From Paenibacillus sp. E222 (GTDB taxonomy: Bacteria; Bacillota; Bacilli; Paenibacillales; Paenibacillaceae): 64,000 bases of DNA. A model generated the notes under the pieces. It searched no databases. It was given only the letters and a program-made list of their open reading frames with translations, and was not told where the DNA came from. The translations under genes were made by a program, and so were the position numbers. The stretch is taken from the NCBI RefSeq assembly GCF_013401555.1, contig NZ_CP058552.1:1984001-2048000 (forward strand). The letters run 5' to 3'. Of this stretch, positions 46,649-55,626 are shown in pieces (positions within the stretch are counted from its first letter, which is position 1; each line of letters opens with the position of its first letter).

Positions 46649-48052
46649 GTGAGCAAGCTGTGGGGAGGACGTTTTACCAAACAAACCAATCACCTGGTTG
46701 AGGAATATACAGCGTCAATCAATTTTGACAAAGCGTTGGCCGAGGAAGATATTCAAGGGAGTCTGGCTCATGTCACGATGTTGGGCAAATGCGGCATTCT
46801 GCCGGCAGAGGATGTAGAGACGATTAAGGAAGGTCTAATCACGGTTCTGCACAAAATCCGTGCAGGGGAAGTGGAATTCTCCGTATCGGATGAAGACATC
46901 CACATGAATATTGAGAAAAATCTTATCGATACCATCGGCCCTGTAGGCGGCAAATTACATACGGGACGCAGCCGGAATGACCAGGTGGCAACCGATATGC
47001 ACTTGTACTTGCGTGAGCGCGTAGTTGGATTTGTTGGCATGCTGCACTCGTTGCAGGAAGCGCTGATCGGACAAGCCAAAGACAATCTTGATACGATTGT
47101 ACCGGGGTATACGCATCTTCAACGTGCACAACCGATTCTGTTCGCCCATCACCTGATGGCGTATGTATCGATGTTCCAACGGGATGCAGAGCGTCTTATG
47201 GACAGCTACAAACGCATTAACGTACTGCCACTGGGTGCAGGTGCGCTTGCAGGCACAACGTTCCCGATTGACCGTCATTTTGTGGCGGAACAACTGGGCT
47301 TCGATGGTGTGTACGAGAACAGTCTGGACGCGGTCAGTGACCGTGACTTTATTGTGGAGTTCCTGGCAGCCGCTTCGCTGATCATGACTCACTTGTCCCG
47401 TTTGAGCGAAGAGTTGGTCCTGTGGAGCAGCACGGAGTTTGGTTTTGTTGAACTGGACGATGCATTCTGTACGGGCAGCAGCATTATGCCACAGAAGAAA
47501 AATCCGGACGTTCCGGAACTCGTTCGTGGTAAAACAGGGCGTGTGTACGGCAACCTGATCGGTTTGCTGACAGTGCTGAAATCTCTGCCGCTTGCTTACA
47601 ACAAGGACATGCAGGAAGACAAGGAAGGCATGTTTGACACAGTAGCGACGCTTGAAGGCGCACTTCAATTGTTCGCTCCGATGATTGCTACGATGACGGT
47701 CAACAAGGGTCGGATGCGTCAAGCGGTCAATCAGGATTTCTCGAACGCTACAGATATTGCGGACTTCCTTGTGGGCGAAGGATTGCCATTCCGTCAGGCA
47801 CATGAGGTTATCGGCAAAACGGTATTGTACTGTATCCAGAACGGCAAGTATCTACTGGACCTGACCATCGATGAATTCCGTCAATTCTCCCCGTTGTTCG
47901 ATGAGCGTATTTACGACGTGCTGCAACCGGAAGCGGTTGTAAATGCTCGTAACGTATACGGCGGAACAGCTTCGAACCAGGTGGCTGAGGCGATTGCACG
48001 TAGTGAAAAGGTGCTGGAAATTACGGAGCAATGGATCACCAATCGAGGATAA
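46649..48052 (+). CDS. argH: Argininosuccinate lyase
   Basis: 467-residue fumarase-family lyase, the last step to arginine. The N-terminus [10 protein letters not shown] is typical. [13 protein letters not shown] and the [12 protein letters not shown] loop with catalytic Ser are present. GTG at 46649 follows AAGGGGAG by 8 bases and gives the usual length; the frame is open to a TTG at 46619. Ends the arg cluster with a strong terminator. Confidence 0.95.
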   Translation: MSKLWGGRFTKQTNHLVEEYTASINFDKALAEEDIQGSLAHVTMLGKCGILPAEDVETIKEGLITVLHKIRAGEVEFSVSDEDIHMNIEKNLIDTIGPVGGKLHTGRSRNDQVATDMHLYLRERVVGFVGMLHSLQEALIGQAKDNLDTIVPGYTHLQRAQPILFAHHLMAYVSMFQRDAERLMDSYKRINVLPLGAGALAGTTFPIDRHFVAEQLGFDGVYENSLDAVSDRDFIVEFLAAASLIMTHLSRLSEELVLWSSTEFGFVELDDAFCTGSSIMPQKKNPDVPELVRGKTGRVYGNLIGLLTVLKSLPLAYNKDMQEDKEGMFDTVATLEGALQLFAPMIATMTVNKGRMRQAVNQDFSNATDIADFLVGEGLPFRQAHEVIGKTVLYCIQNGKYLLDLTIDEFRQFSPLFDERIYDVLQPEAVVNARNVYGGTASNQVAEAIARSEKVLEITEQWITNRG

Positions 48053-48090
48053 TGACGCATTTACCATAATGAAATAAAGATATACAACGC

Positions 48091-48132
48091 AAAAGCAGGC
48101 CGAGAATTTCTTCTCAAGGGCCTGCTTTTTTT
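48091..48132 (+). terminator. Terminator after argH
   Basis: AAAGCAGGCC / GGCCTGCTTT stem with a 17-base loop containing GAGAA/TTCTC, then seven T. Confidence 0.9.
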
Positions 48133-48173
48133 GTGTGTTACAACGATTTAGATATGTTCAACTCAACATTTAC

Positions 48174-48222
48174 TGGATAACAGCGATCGGAAGGTTAATC
48201 TGTCATTGGAGTGCCAGTGTAC
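48174..48222 (+). repeat. Structured element copy E, 3' half only
   Basis: GGATAACAGCGATCGGAAGG, then a tail matching the right arm (ctgtcattggagtg ... gtgta). The left half is absent, so it is a truncated remnant between argH and the esterase gene. Confidence 0.65.
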
Positions 48223-48263
48223 ATATCCATCTAAAATGCAATGGCTTCATTTAAACTTCTCGG

Positions 48264-49052
48264 CTATTTACGTTCACGCAAAGGCAACCATTTCAATACA
48301 CTCTGAATTTTCTGATCCCAATAGCCCCACTCATGTTCACCGGGTTCCTCCTCATAGGTCAATTGAAGATCGGTCTGCGCACAGGCTTCACGGAAGGATT
48401 GGTTCTGATCATACAGGAAATCTTCCGTACCACAGCATTGATAGAGCAATGGCCGAGGTCCACTGCTCGCTTGGTTATTCTTCAGTAGTTGGAGCAGGTC
48501 GTTCTCCGAGCCTTCAATCTTCGGCCCAAAGATACGTTCCATTTCGGCCCGCCAGAGTGGGCTGGATTTCATATTATCCAGATGCGCCGTCATGTCGAGT
48601 GCCCCGGATAAACTTGCTGCCGCGGCATATTGATCTGGTTTACGCAGAGCAAGTTTAAATGCACCGTAGCCCCCCATGGACAAGCCCGCAACAAAGTTAT
48701 CCTCACGTTTGTGTGATAGTGGGAAGAAGGAACGTGCAAGTGCAGGCAGTTCCTCACTGATGAAAGTCCAATAAGATCCGCCCTCAACCATGTCCGTGTA
48801 GAAGCTGCGATGCACTTGAGGCATGACCACAGCAATCCCCAAGTCAGCGACGTAACGTTCAATGGATGTGCGGCGCAGCCAGATGGAGTCATCATCCGAT
48901 AGCCCGTGCAGCAGATACAGCGTGGGATGTAACCCCTGGCCGGATACGTTCTCCATGCCGATCTGATTGTGGGTCTGTTGTGGCAGGATGACATGCATGC
49001 TGGTGCTTAAACCAAGCGTGTCCGAGTAAAAATTACATTGAATAAGTGCCAT
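48264..49052 (-). CDS. Alpha/beta-hydrolase esterase (EstA/FrmB-like)
   Basis: 262-residue esterase of the esterase D / S-formylglutathione hydrolase-like superfamily. The nucleophile Ser is in GLSMGGYGA. The oxyanion stretch is [15 protein letters not shown], and the catalytic His is likely in [11 protein letters not shown]. It has no signal peptide. Related Bacillales proteins are called tributyrin or acetyl esterases; the natural substrate is unknown. Minus strand, convergent with argH, single-gene unit. Confidence 0.85.
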   Translation of the reverse strand: MALIQCNFYSDTLGLSTSMHVILPQQTHNQIGMENVSGQGLHPTLYLLHGLSDDDSIWLRRTSIERYVADLGIAVVMPQVHRSFYTDMVEGGSYWTFISEELPALARSFFPLSHKREDNFVAGLSMGGYGAFKLALRKPDQYAAAASLSGALDMTAHLDNMKSSPLWRAEMERIFGPKIEGSENDLLQLLKNNQASSGPRPLLYQCCGTEDFLYDQNQSFREACAQTDLQLTYEEEPGEHEWGYWDQKIQSVLKWLPLRERK

Positions 49053-49302
49053 GTGTTAAAGTAACCCCTTTCATAATTCATTGTCGAAGTGTTCTGATTT
49101 GATACAAGGGATGGGATCTGGAGCCGTCATGGCTCCAAAGTGTTTATAGTAAACAGGTTATACGTAAATCTCTTCCGATGCAACAACAAGGTCCACTGTA
49201 GGGAGAGATAAGTAAGCGCTTTCGAAGATGAGTGAATTTTAATGTGGGAGTAAGAGATATGAATAGTACACGTAGGTTCAATTCCCAATGTTCTTCGCCT
49301 TC

Positions 49303-49331
49303 TTTACAACGTAACAATGTTATGTTACACT
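49303..49331 (+). promoter_or_regulatory. Promoter with spacer palindrome upstream of yhbD-like gene
   Basis: TTTACA (49303–49308), 17-base spacer, TACACT (49326–49331). The inverted repeat GTAACA-N6-TGTTAC (49311–49328) covers most of the spacer, as MerR-family operators do. The downstream gene encodes a MerR-like helix-turn-helix, so self-regulation is plausible. The rest of the 300-base gap holds only a small GGAGCC/GGCTCC hairpin near 49121. Confidence 0.55.
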
Positions 49332-49357
49332 GTTTTCAACACAAAGGGGGACCATAT

Positions 49358-49981
49358 ATGACGGATGATTTGATCTCCAAAAAAGAATTGCTGGACCTGA
49401 CGGGTATCTCCTACGGCCAGTTGTACCGCTGGAAGCGGAAGAATCTCATTCCGGAGGAATGGTTTATTCGGAAGTCGTCCTATACGGGACAAGAAACTTT
49501 TTTTCCAAAACAACAGATTTTACTGCGGATTGACAAGATTCTTAATATGAAAGACGGCTTGTCGCTGGATGAACTGGCAGACGTGTTTTCACCAACGTTG
49601 GGTGAAGTGGAAATGTCCGCTGAGGAACTATTAGAGCGAAACATTGTTTCGAGCACTTCGCTTGAGCTGTTAAAAGAAGCAGGGCGGGAGCGGCCGCTGT
49701 ATGCGTTGGAGCAGATCATGATGCTTTATGTACTCGATAAGCTGCTAATGAGCGGAGATATTACCCGCCAGGAGGGTTCGCTGCTGATCGATGTCATGTC
49801 CGAGCATTATTATCGTTTTACAGGTAAGCCAAGCGAATTGGTGCTTATTCGAAAGATGGGTGTCCCTTCATTCTTGCTGGTAACGGCAGGGACAGAGCTT
49901 TATTTTGACAATGGAGTGAAGGTCGTTCTCAGGCAGCCAATGGGCACGTTCATGGAAGAGTTAAAACTCAAATTGGGATAA
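49358..49981 (+). CDS. yhbD: YhbD/DUF4004 family putative regulator
   Basis: 207-residue protein with a MerR-like helix-turn-helix at the N-terminus (SKKELLDLTGISYGQLYRWKRK, about residues 6–27). The C-terminal half is helical then beta-rich. B. subtilis yhbD precedes the bactofilin genes yhbE-yhbF in the same order. The ATG at 49358 follows AAGGGGGA; the frame runs open upstream but across the promoter. Starts a three-gene operon. Confidence 0.8.
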   Translation: MTDDLISKKELLDLTGISYGQLYRWKRKNLIPEEWFIRKSSYTGQETFFPKQQILLRIDKILNMKDGLSLDELADVFSPTLGEVEMSAEELLERNIVSSTSLELLKEAGRERPLYALEQIMMLYVLDKLLMSGDITRQEGSLLIDVMSEHYYRFTGKPSELVLIRKMGVPSFLLVTAGTELYFDNGVKVVLRQPMGTFMEELKLKLG

Positions 49982-49995
49982 GGAGAGGTTCATAT

Positions 49996-50721
49996 ATGGA
50001 GGAACGTAATTTGCGCAATGATCTGAATATAGCGGGCATGAGCCAAACGGCAGGCGGGAATTTTCACCGGGTATCCATCGATGGCATGGCCAAAGTAAAC
50101 GGTAACCTGGACTGTACCTCTTTGAATGTGAATGGAACAATGAAGATGCACGGAGCTTTGAGCTCAGAGAGTGCAACGATCAACGGTATGTGCACGCTGA
50201 ACGGCCCCTTGGTTAGTTCTCGTGTTCGTGTGGATGGCTTGACAACCATTAACGGAGACCTCCGAAGCCCGGAGATCGAAGTTAACGGGAAGTGTACTGT
50301 ACGCGGTCGGGTAGATGGGGAACGGATCGATATTGGTGGCGTGATTGATATTGAAGGCGACGTACAATGTGAGTCCCTGAACGTACAGGGCAATATTAAA
50401 ATCAGTGGCTTTCTGAATGCGGGGACGGTAGAGATCAGGCTGCATACATCCTCTTCCGCCAAAGAGATCGGCGGGGAACGCATCGATATTCGTCGTAAGG
50501 AACAGACTGGTTTTTGGAAAAGTATTGGCCTGGGAGGCACACCTTCATTTAAGTCAGCCTTAATTGAGGGAGATGAAATCGTGCTGGAAGATACCGAGGC
50601 TGATATTGTTCGTGGCAGCAAGGTTCATATCGGTCGTGGCTGTAACATCAGGTTGGTCGAATATTCGGGTGAACTAGAGGTTGATCCAGACGCCAAGGTG
50701 GGCAGCAGTCAGCGGATTTAA
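49996..50721 (+). CDS. bacE: Bactofilin (YhbE/BacE-like)
   Basis: 241-residue polymer-forming cytoskeletal protein with a right-handed beta-helix. The repeated MNG/DGxxxI pattern is clear (VSIDGMAKVNGNLDC, LNVNGTMKMHGAL, INGMCTLNGPL). A low-complexity Lys/Gly region follows at about 160–180. In B. subtilis two bactofilins, BacE and BacF, are needed for flagellar hook and filament assembly. AGGAGAGG precedes the ATG. Confidence 0.87.
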   Translation: MEERNLRNDLNIAGMSQTAGGNFHRVSIDGMAKVNGNLDCTSLNVNGTMKMHGALSSESATINGMCTLNGPLVSSRVRVDGLTTINGDLRSPEIEVNGKCTVRGRVDGERIDIGGVIDIEGDVQCESLNVQGNIKISGFLNAGTVEIRLHTSSSAKEIGGERIDIRRKEQTGFWKSIGLGGTPSFKSALIEGDEIVLEDTEADIVRGSKVHIGRGCNIRLVEYSGELEVDPDAKVGSSQRI

Positions 50722-50756
50722 GTTTTAGTTTAAGTTTTGACCTGGAGAGAAAGGGA

Positions 50757-51461
50757 TTGATCGATTTGAATAACCATTTTGCTGGTTCATTGGCTAAAAA
50801 ACACGATATTAGCATCATCGGCGACGGCAGTTCTTCTGGCGGTGTGTACGGCAAGGTCAAGGTAGTGGGGGATTCCTCATTTAACGATAATCTGATCTGT
50901 GATCAATTCAAATGCACTGGCACATCGGTCGTATACGGATCTCTGGAATCAACCGATATCAAAATTACAGGAACCCTTACCCTGAAAGAGCGGGCTGCTG
51001 TCGGCGACGAAGATCAGGAGGGCGATTTTGCCTCTAACCTGTATGCCAAAGCTGAACATATGAAAGTGGTAGGCGAGCTTCATGTAGCAGGCGATTGTCA
51101 GGTGGAGAATATGAAGTTGAATGGCCGTTTTACGATAACCGGTATGCTCAGTGCCGAACAAATGACACTCAAAATTATGGGGCCATCCGAGGTGAAGGAA
51201 ATGGGCGGTTCCATCATTTCAGTGAAGAGTTCGCGGGGGAAACTGCTGGAGGGTTTGTTCACTGGTAACAAATCGATTCTCAAAGTGAACATGATCGAAG
51301 GCGACGAAATTGAACTTGAGAACACGGAGGCCGAGGTTGTACGAGGAGATAAAATAAAAATTGGCCCAGGCTGCCGGATTGGTACAGTAGAATACCGCTC
51401 TTCTCTGCAAATTCATCCACAATCGGAAGTTTTGGTGCAAAGCAATCGGTCCTTGGACTGA
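50757..51461 (+). CDS. bacF: Bactofilin (YhbF/BacF-like)
   Basis: 234-residue second bactofilin, sharing the ISIIGDGSSSGGVYGKVKVVGD beginning and the same C-terminal ending (LIEGDEI/MIEGDEIELENTEAEVVRG) as the preceding one, so the pair arose by duplication. TTG at 50757 follows GGAGAG; a second TTG at 50766 is also possible. Expected to form filaments together with the first. Confidence 0.85.
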   Translation: MIDLNNHFAGSLAKKHDISIIGDGSSSGGVYGKVKVVGDSSFNDNLICDQFKCTGTSVVYGSLESTDIKITGTLTLKERAAVGDEDQEGDFASNLYAKAEHMKVVGELHVAGDCQVENMKLNGRFTITGMLSAEQMTLKIMGPSEVKEMGGSIISVKSSRGKLLEGLFTGNKSILKVNMIEGDEIELENTEAEVVRGDKIKIGPGCRIGTVEYRSSLQIHPQSEVLVQSNRSLD

Positions 51462-51534
51462 TTATCCGCCGTAACTTTTCGGATATACTAATTCAGTCAT
51501 ATGAATCGGATGTGAATGGGAGAGATTGAGTAGA

Positions 51535-53097
51535 ATGGCTACACGTAGAAATAATATTGGATTGGTGCTGGCAGGGTTACTGCTGAGCATACTGATGGCT
51601 TCGATGGATAATACCATCGTGGCAACAGCTATGGGCGACATTGTCGGGAAGTTGGGTGGACTCGACAAGTTCGTCTGGGTGACTTCCGCCTACATGGTGG
51701 CCGAGATGGCGGGTATGCCAATCTTCGGTAAGTTATCCGACATGTACGGACGAAAGAAGTTTTTTGTTTTCGGAATACTGGTATTTATGCTCGGATCTGC
51801 GTTATGTGGAACGGCAACATCAATCGTTGAGCTGACGATGTACAGAGCTATTCAGGGTATTGGTGCAGGTGCATTGGTGCCGATTGCCTTTACGATCATG
51901 TTTGATGTGGTCGCACCGGAATCACGGGGGAAATTGGGCGGTTTGTTCGGAGCCGTGTTTGGTTTATCGAGCGTATTTGGTCCGCTGCTGGGTGCTTACA
52001 TTACAGAGTATGCGACATGGGAATGGGTATTTTATATTAACCTGCCGCTTGGTCTGATTGCGTTTGTGTTTATTGCATTTTTCTACAAAGAATCTCATCA
52101 GCATCAATCCCAACAGATTGACTGGCTCGGTGCAATCACACTGATTGGTGCGGTAGTCTGTCTCATCTTCGGGCTTGAACTGGGTGGCAAAACGTATGCC
52201 TGGGGTTCATGGCAGATCCTCGGTTTGTTTACCGGATTCGTTGTGCTTGCGCTGCTTTTCCTGTTTGCAGAAACGAGAGCCAAGGAACCCATCATCTCCT
52301 TCGGCATGTTCCGCAACCGGGTGTACTGGTCCAGTAACGTTATTGGCATGTTCAGTGGTGCGGCGTTTATTACCGCATCCGTTTACATTCCAATCTTCAT
52401 CCAGGGGGTACTCGGTGGCAAAGCGACCAACTCTGGTCTCGTGTTATTGCCTATGATGCTGGGGTCTGTTGTGACGGCTTCCATGGGTGGCGTACTGATG
52501 ACCAAAATCAAGTATCGCAACATTATGATTCCTACGCTGGCCTTGCTGGTAGTTGGTCTTGGATTGCTGACAACGCTGGATGAAACTTCATCTCTATGGA
52601 CCATACGTATATTCATGGTGATGATTGGTCTCGGTGTTGGAGCGTCGTTCTCGGTACTTAGCAATGCAGCCATGAACGCGTTTGAACCGCAAAGACGCGG
52701 AGCGGCAAGCTCTACACTTAACTTCCTACGTTCACTTGGGATGACGATGGGTATTACGATCTTTGGTATCGTGCAGAGCCAGGTATTTACGCGCAAAATG
52801 AATGATGCCCTCGCCGGATCAGCGGCGGAAGCGGGTGGCGCTGGTGCTCCTGCAGCAGGCGGCGTGCCTCAGGGAGTGAATCTGAGCGATCCACATGCGT
52901 TGCTGTCGCCAGAGCTGAGAAAGGCGATTCCGCCTCAGGTGCTGGATGCCATTACGCACGCGTTGTCTTCATCTATCGTGCAGCTCTTTGCCTGGGCTGC
53001 GATCCCGGCTGCACTCGCGTTGATTGCTGCTTTCTTCATGGGTAATGAGAAGATGGTTATCGGCGAGGAGCAGAAAGAGTACACAGGCGGACATTAG
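51535..53097 (+). CDS. MFS multidrug efflux pump, DHA2 (14-TM) type
   Basis: 520-residue drug:H+ antiporter of the EmrB/QacA family, with 14 predicted transmembrane segments. Motif A is GKLSDMYGRKKFFV, motif C in segment 5 is LGAYITEYATWEWVFYINLPLG, and the N-terminus MDNTIVATAM is typical. The substrate is unknown. The ATG at 51535 follows GGGAGAGA. A strong terminator follows. Confidence 0.88.
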   Translation: MATRRNNIGLVLAGLLLSILMASMDNTIVATAMGDIVGKLGGLDKFVWVTSAYMVAEMAGMPIFGKLSDMYGRKKFFVFGILVFMLGSALCGTATSIVELTMYRAIQGIGAGALVPIAFTIMFDVVAPESRGKLGGLFGAVFGLSSVFGPLLGAYITEYATWEWVFYINLPLGLIAFVFIAFFYKESHQHQSQQIDWLGAITLIGAVVCLIFGLELGGKTYAWGSWQILGLFTGFVVLALLFLFAETRAKEPIISFGMFRNRVYWSSNVIGMFSGAAFITASVYIPIFIQGVLGGKATNSGLVLLPMMLGSVVTASMGGVLMTKIKYRNIMIPTLALLVVGLGLLTTLDETSSLWTIRIFMVMIGLGVGASFSVLSNAAMNAFEPQRRGAASSTLNFLRSLGMTMGITIFGIVQSQVFTRKMNDALAGSAAEAGGAGAPAAGGVPQGVNLSDPHALLSPELRKAIPPQVLDAITHALSSSIVQLFAWAAIPAALALIAAFFMGNEKMVIGEEQKEYTGGH

Positions 53098-53142
53098 ATG
53101 TTTCAGTCTAATCAAACCTAATATGTATCTGTACAACAAACC

Positions 53143-53195
53143 AAAGACACATCTCTCGAGGGTCCCATAATGGGAAACGGGAGATGTGTCTTTTT
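53143..53195. terminator. Terminator between MFS gene and vanW-like gene
   Basis: AAAGACACATCTC / GAGATGTGTCTTT stem, with inner CCCAT/ATGGG pairing, T run on the plus strand and A run for the convergent gene. Confidence 0.88.
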
Positions 53196-53253
53196 CTATC
53201 TGTTATTACTTGCTGAGTTGAGCCTATCCAAGTGTACGCAAGTGAAATGAAGA

Positions 53254-54687
53254 TTAAGGCTGCTTCGTGTCGCTGATGCCATCCTCTACAACAGAAGGCT
53301 CCCTGGGATCAGGTAAGTTAGTATGACCAGAGCGGGCAATCAGGCGATTCTGTGCTTTGTACGTGTCACGTGTAATGGTCTTGGATTCGACAATTTTGCC
53401 ATCCACCTTTTTGGTGCGCATCGTCTCTACAATATATCCGGGTTGACCGTTCTGGAGCACCTGCTGGGCACCCTCAGGCAGCACATTGCTCGATACATAT
53501 TTCACGGGAGCACTTAATGTCTCAATTGTGCGGGATTCCAGTGCATAACTGACGTTCTCCGGGAAGGTGCCGAAAAATTTGACCGTTAAGCTTCCACCTT
53601 CCACTTTGGCATGAATGAGCAGAGACTTGCCGGTATTGTTTTTGAACCGAAAATTGATGGAACCTGAGGCAAACGTGGCATCCAGCCCCTTCGGCAAATA
53701 TTTGACGGGCAGGGAGTGATTGCGGCGCTCTACAATGTCCAGTCCGGTCAACAGGGCTGCGTTGTAAACGGTGCTTGATACCTGACAGATACCACCACCA
53801 ATGCCAGGAGTCAGCTGCCCATTCACGATTACCGGGGCTTCCCGAAAACCATAGTCTTCCTCGGCCTTCTTAATGACCTTCTCATAATCAAAAGTACCAT
53901 TCGGCGGCAAAATCATGCCGTTAACGGCTTGTGCTGCTGCGCTGACGTTATGTATCCGGCCTGCGCTGCTGTTTCCGAGGCTAGTGGAGAACTGAATGAT
54001 CTTCCGGTCAATTCCTTCTTGGCGCAGCGAATCGAGAGTCACTTCGGGCTGCAGCGTATACAACGGCAGCTGAATCAACAGCGGGTTGGGCTTCGCATCA
54101 TGGTCCAGTGGAGCGAAATCCCGGTGCAGTTTAGCCTGCATCAGGCTCGCGAGTTCATCCCAGGCGATCCGGCGGACGCCTTTTTCCGGGATGTACTGGA
54201 CCTTGTCACTTGCGGTAATGCGGCGAACGGCGTTCGCGGGTGTACCGAAGGTTTCCTTTTCCCAGGCAGGGGTAAGCTGCTCTTTCAGTGTTTTTGAATT
54301 ATACGTCAGCTTCAGGGGCCATTCCTTGATGAAATGATATCGGGCATAAGCGCGCTCCCACAGATTGCCTTCATCCAGCTGCTGCACAGCTGTCCGGAAG
54401 TCGTCAGCACTGTAGCTTGCGCCTGTCTGGGCGGCGGTGAACGTCATTGCTTTGGGTGTAGAACCGTCAACCTCCAGGGTGATCGGCCACGCTTCCATTT
54501 GTTTCAATCGTTCATCCAGTCCCAGTAGAACTTCCTTGCGCTTCACGTCCTCAACCGACCACTCACCAACACGTACACCTTCTGGTAGGGTGGGTTGGTT
54601 CACGTACATATACAGCAATCCATAGGACGCGGAACCGATTAATAGGATGGAGAACAGTGCAATGACCATCAAATGTATTTTTTTCAT
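53254..54687 (-). CDS. VanW-domain membrane-anchored cell-wall protein
   Basis: 477-residue protein with an N-terminal membrane anchor (residues about 4–29, IHLMVIALFSILLIGSASYGL). A region resembling putative peptidoglycan-binding repeats follows (about 40–220). The VanW domain (about 240–370) contains PGIGGGICQVSSTVYNAALL and NHSLPVKYLPKGLDAT. A G5-like end (about 385–455) completes it. Biochemical function is unknown. The ATG at 54687 follows AAAGGAGC; the longer frame to 54753 has no site. Confidence 0.8.
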   Translation of the reverse strand: MKKIHLMVIALFSILLIGSASYGLLYMYVNQPTLPEGVRVGEWSVEDVKRKEVLLGLDERLKQMEAWPITLEVDGSTPKAMTFTAAQTGASYSADDFRTAVQQLDEGNLWERAYARYHFIKEWPLKLTYNSKTLKEQLTPAWEKETFGTPANAVRRITASDKVQYIPEKGVRRIAWDELASLMQAKLHRDFAPLDHDAKPNPLLIQLPLYTLQPEVTLDSLRQEGIDRKIIQFSTSLGNSSAGRIHNVSAAAQAVNGMILPPNGTFDYEKVIKKAEEDYGFREAPVIVNGQLTPGIGGGICQVSSTVYNAALLTGLDIVERRNHSLPVKYLPKGLDATFASGSINFRFKNNTGKSLLIHAKVEGGSLTVKFFGTFPENVSYALESRTIETLSAPVKYVSSNVLPEGAQQVLQNGQPGYIVETMRTKKVDGKIVESKTITRDTYKAQNRLIARSGHTNLPDPREPSVVEDGISDTKQP

Positions 54688-54781
54688 ATCCGTACGCTCC
54701 TTTGTACTTCTGTTGTTCCGCATTTCGTAACACTTTCCATATATATGATCCAATGATGGAAAACTTTCGGGTACTCAATAG

Positions 54782-54797
54782 GTAACAAATTTGTTAC
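54782..54797. promoter_or_regulatory. Perfect palindrome between vanW-like gene and ftsE
   Basis: GTAACAAATTTGTTAC, a 16-base perfect palindrome, overlapping a TACAAT (54795–54800) that could be a −10 for ftsE with a weak −35. Placed between divergent genes; the binding protein is unknown. Confidence 0.5.
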
Positions 54798-54939
54798 AAT
54801 AAAATTCATATGAATCCATGCTTCACCATCGAAAAAAGGGCGAAATGGATTTTCCCTGATGAAATTCAGGTCTTTTTAAAGGAAATGCCGGGATTGTGTC
54901 GAAATGATAATGGCTAACTATGCAACGGGAAGTGATGAT

Positions 54940-55626
54940 GTGATAGAAATGCAGGACGTGTGGAAGACCTACGCCAATGGTACCCACGCATTACAAGGGG
55001 TGTCGGTGAAGATTGACCGCAATGAATTTGTCTATATCGTCGGTCCGTCCGGCGCAGGCAAATCGACATTTATGAAATTGATGTACAGGGAAGAAGTTCC
55101 GACCAAAGGACAAATATCCATTAACGGATTTAATATCGGAAAGTTAAAGCCACGCAAAATTCCTTATGTACGCCGGAATATCGGCGTTGTGTTCCAGGAT
55201 TTCAGGTTGCTGCCACGCATGACGGCATTTGAGAACGTGGCATTTGCCATGGAAGTTATTGAAGCACCGAAGCGCCACATCAAGAAACGAGTGATGGAAG
55301 TACTTGATCTGGTTGGATTGCGCAGCAAGGCGAATCGTGAACCTTCACAGTTGTCGGGTGGGGAACAGCAGCGTATTGCCATCGCACGTGCCATCGTGAA
55401 CAATCCGTCTGTTATTATTGCGGACGAGCCTACGGGGAACCTTGATCCGGAGACGTCATGGGGCATTATGCAGCTGTTGGATGAAATTAATTTTCGCGGG
55501 ACAACCATTGTTATGGCGACCCACAACAAGGATATCGTTAATACGATGCGTAAACGGGTTATTGCGATTGAACGGGGACAGATTGTACGGGATCAGATGA
55601 GAGGGGAATACGGTTATGAATTTTAG
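54940..55626 (+). CDS. ftsE: Cell division ABC ATPase FtsE
   Basis: 228-residue ATPase of the FtsEX complex, which controls cell-wall hydrolases. Walker A GPSGAGKST, Q-loop VFQDFRLLP, signature LSGGEQQR, Walker B VIIADEPTGNLD and H-loop ATHN are all present. GTG at 54940 gives the standard IEMQDVWKTY start; an in-frame ATA/ATG at 54904 would add 12 residues. Overlaps ftsX by 11 bases. Confidence 0.93.
   Translation: MIEMQDVWKTYANGTHALQGVSVKIDRNEFVYIVGPSGAGKSTFMKLMYREEVPTKGQISINGFNIGKLKPRKIPYVRRNIGVVFQDFRLLPRMTAFENVAFAMEVIEAPKRHIKKRVMEVLDLVGLRSKANREPSQLSGGEQQRIAIARAIVNNPSVIIADEPTGNLDPETSWGIMQLLDEINFRGTTIVMATHNKDIVNTMRKRVIAIERGQIVRDQMRGEYGYEF

Noticed and set aside
31551..48222. T-box or known riboswitch as an explanation for the repeated element
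   Set aside because: No T-box AGGGTGG sequence, no anticodon-type specifier loop and no terminator next to the copies; flanking genes share no ligand.
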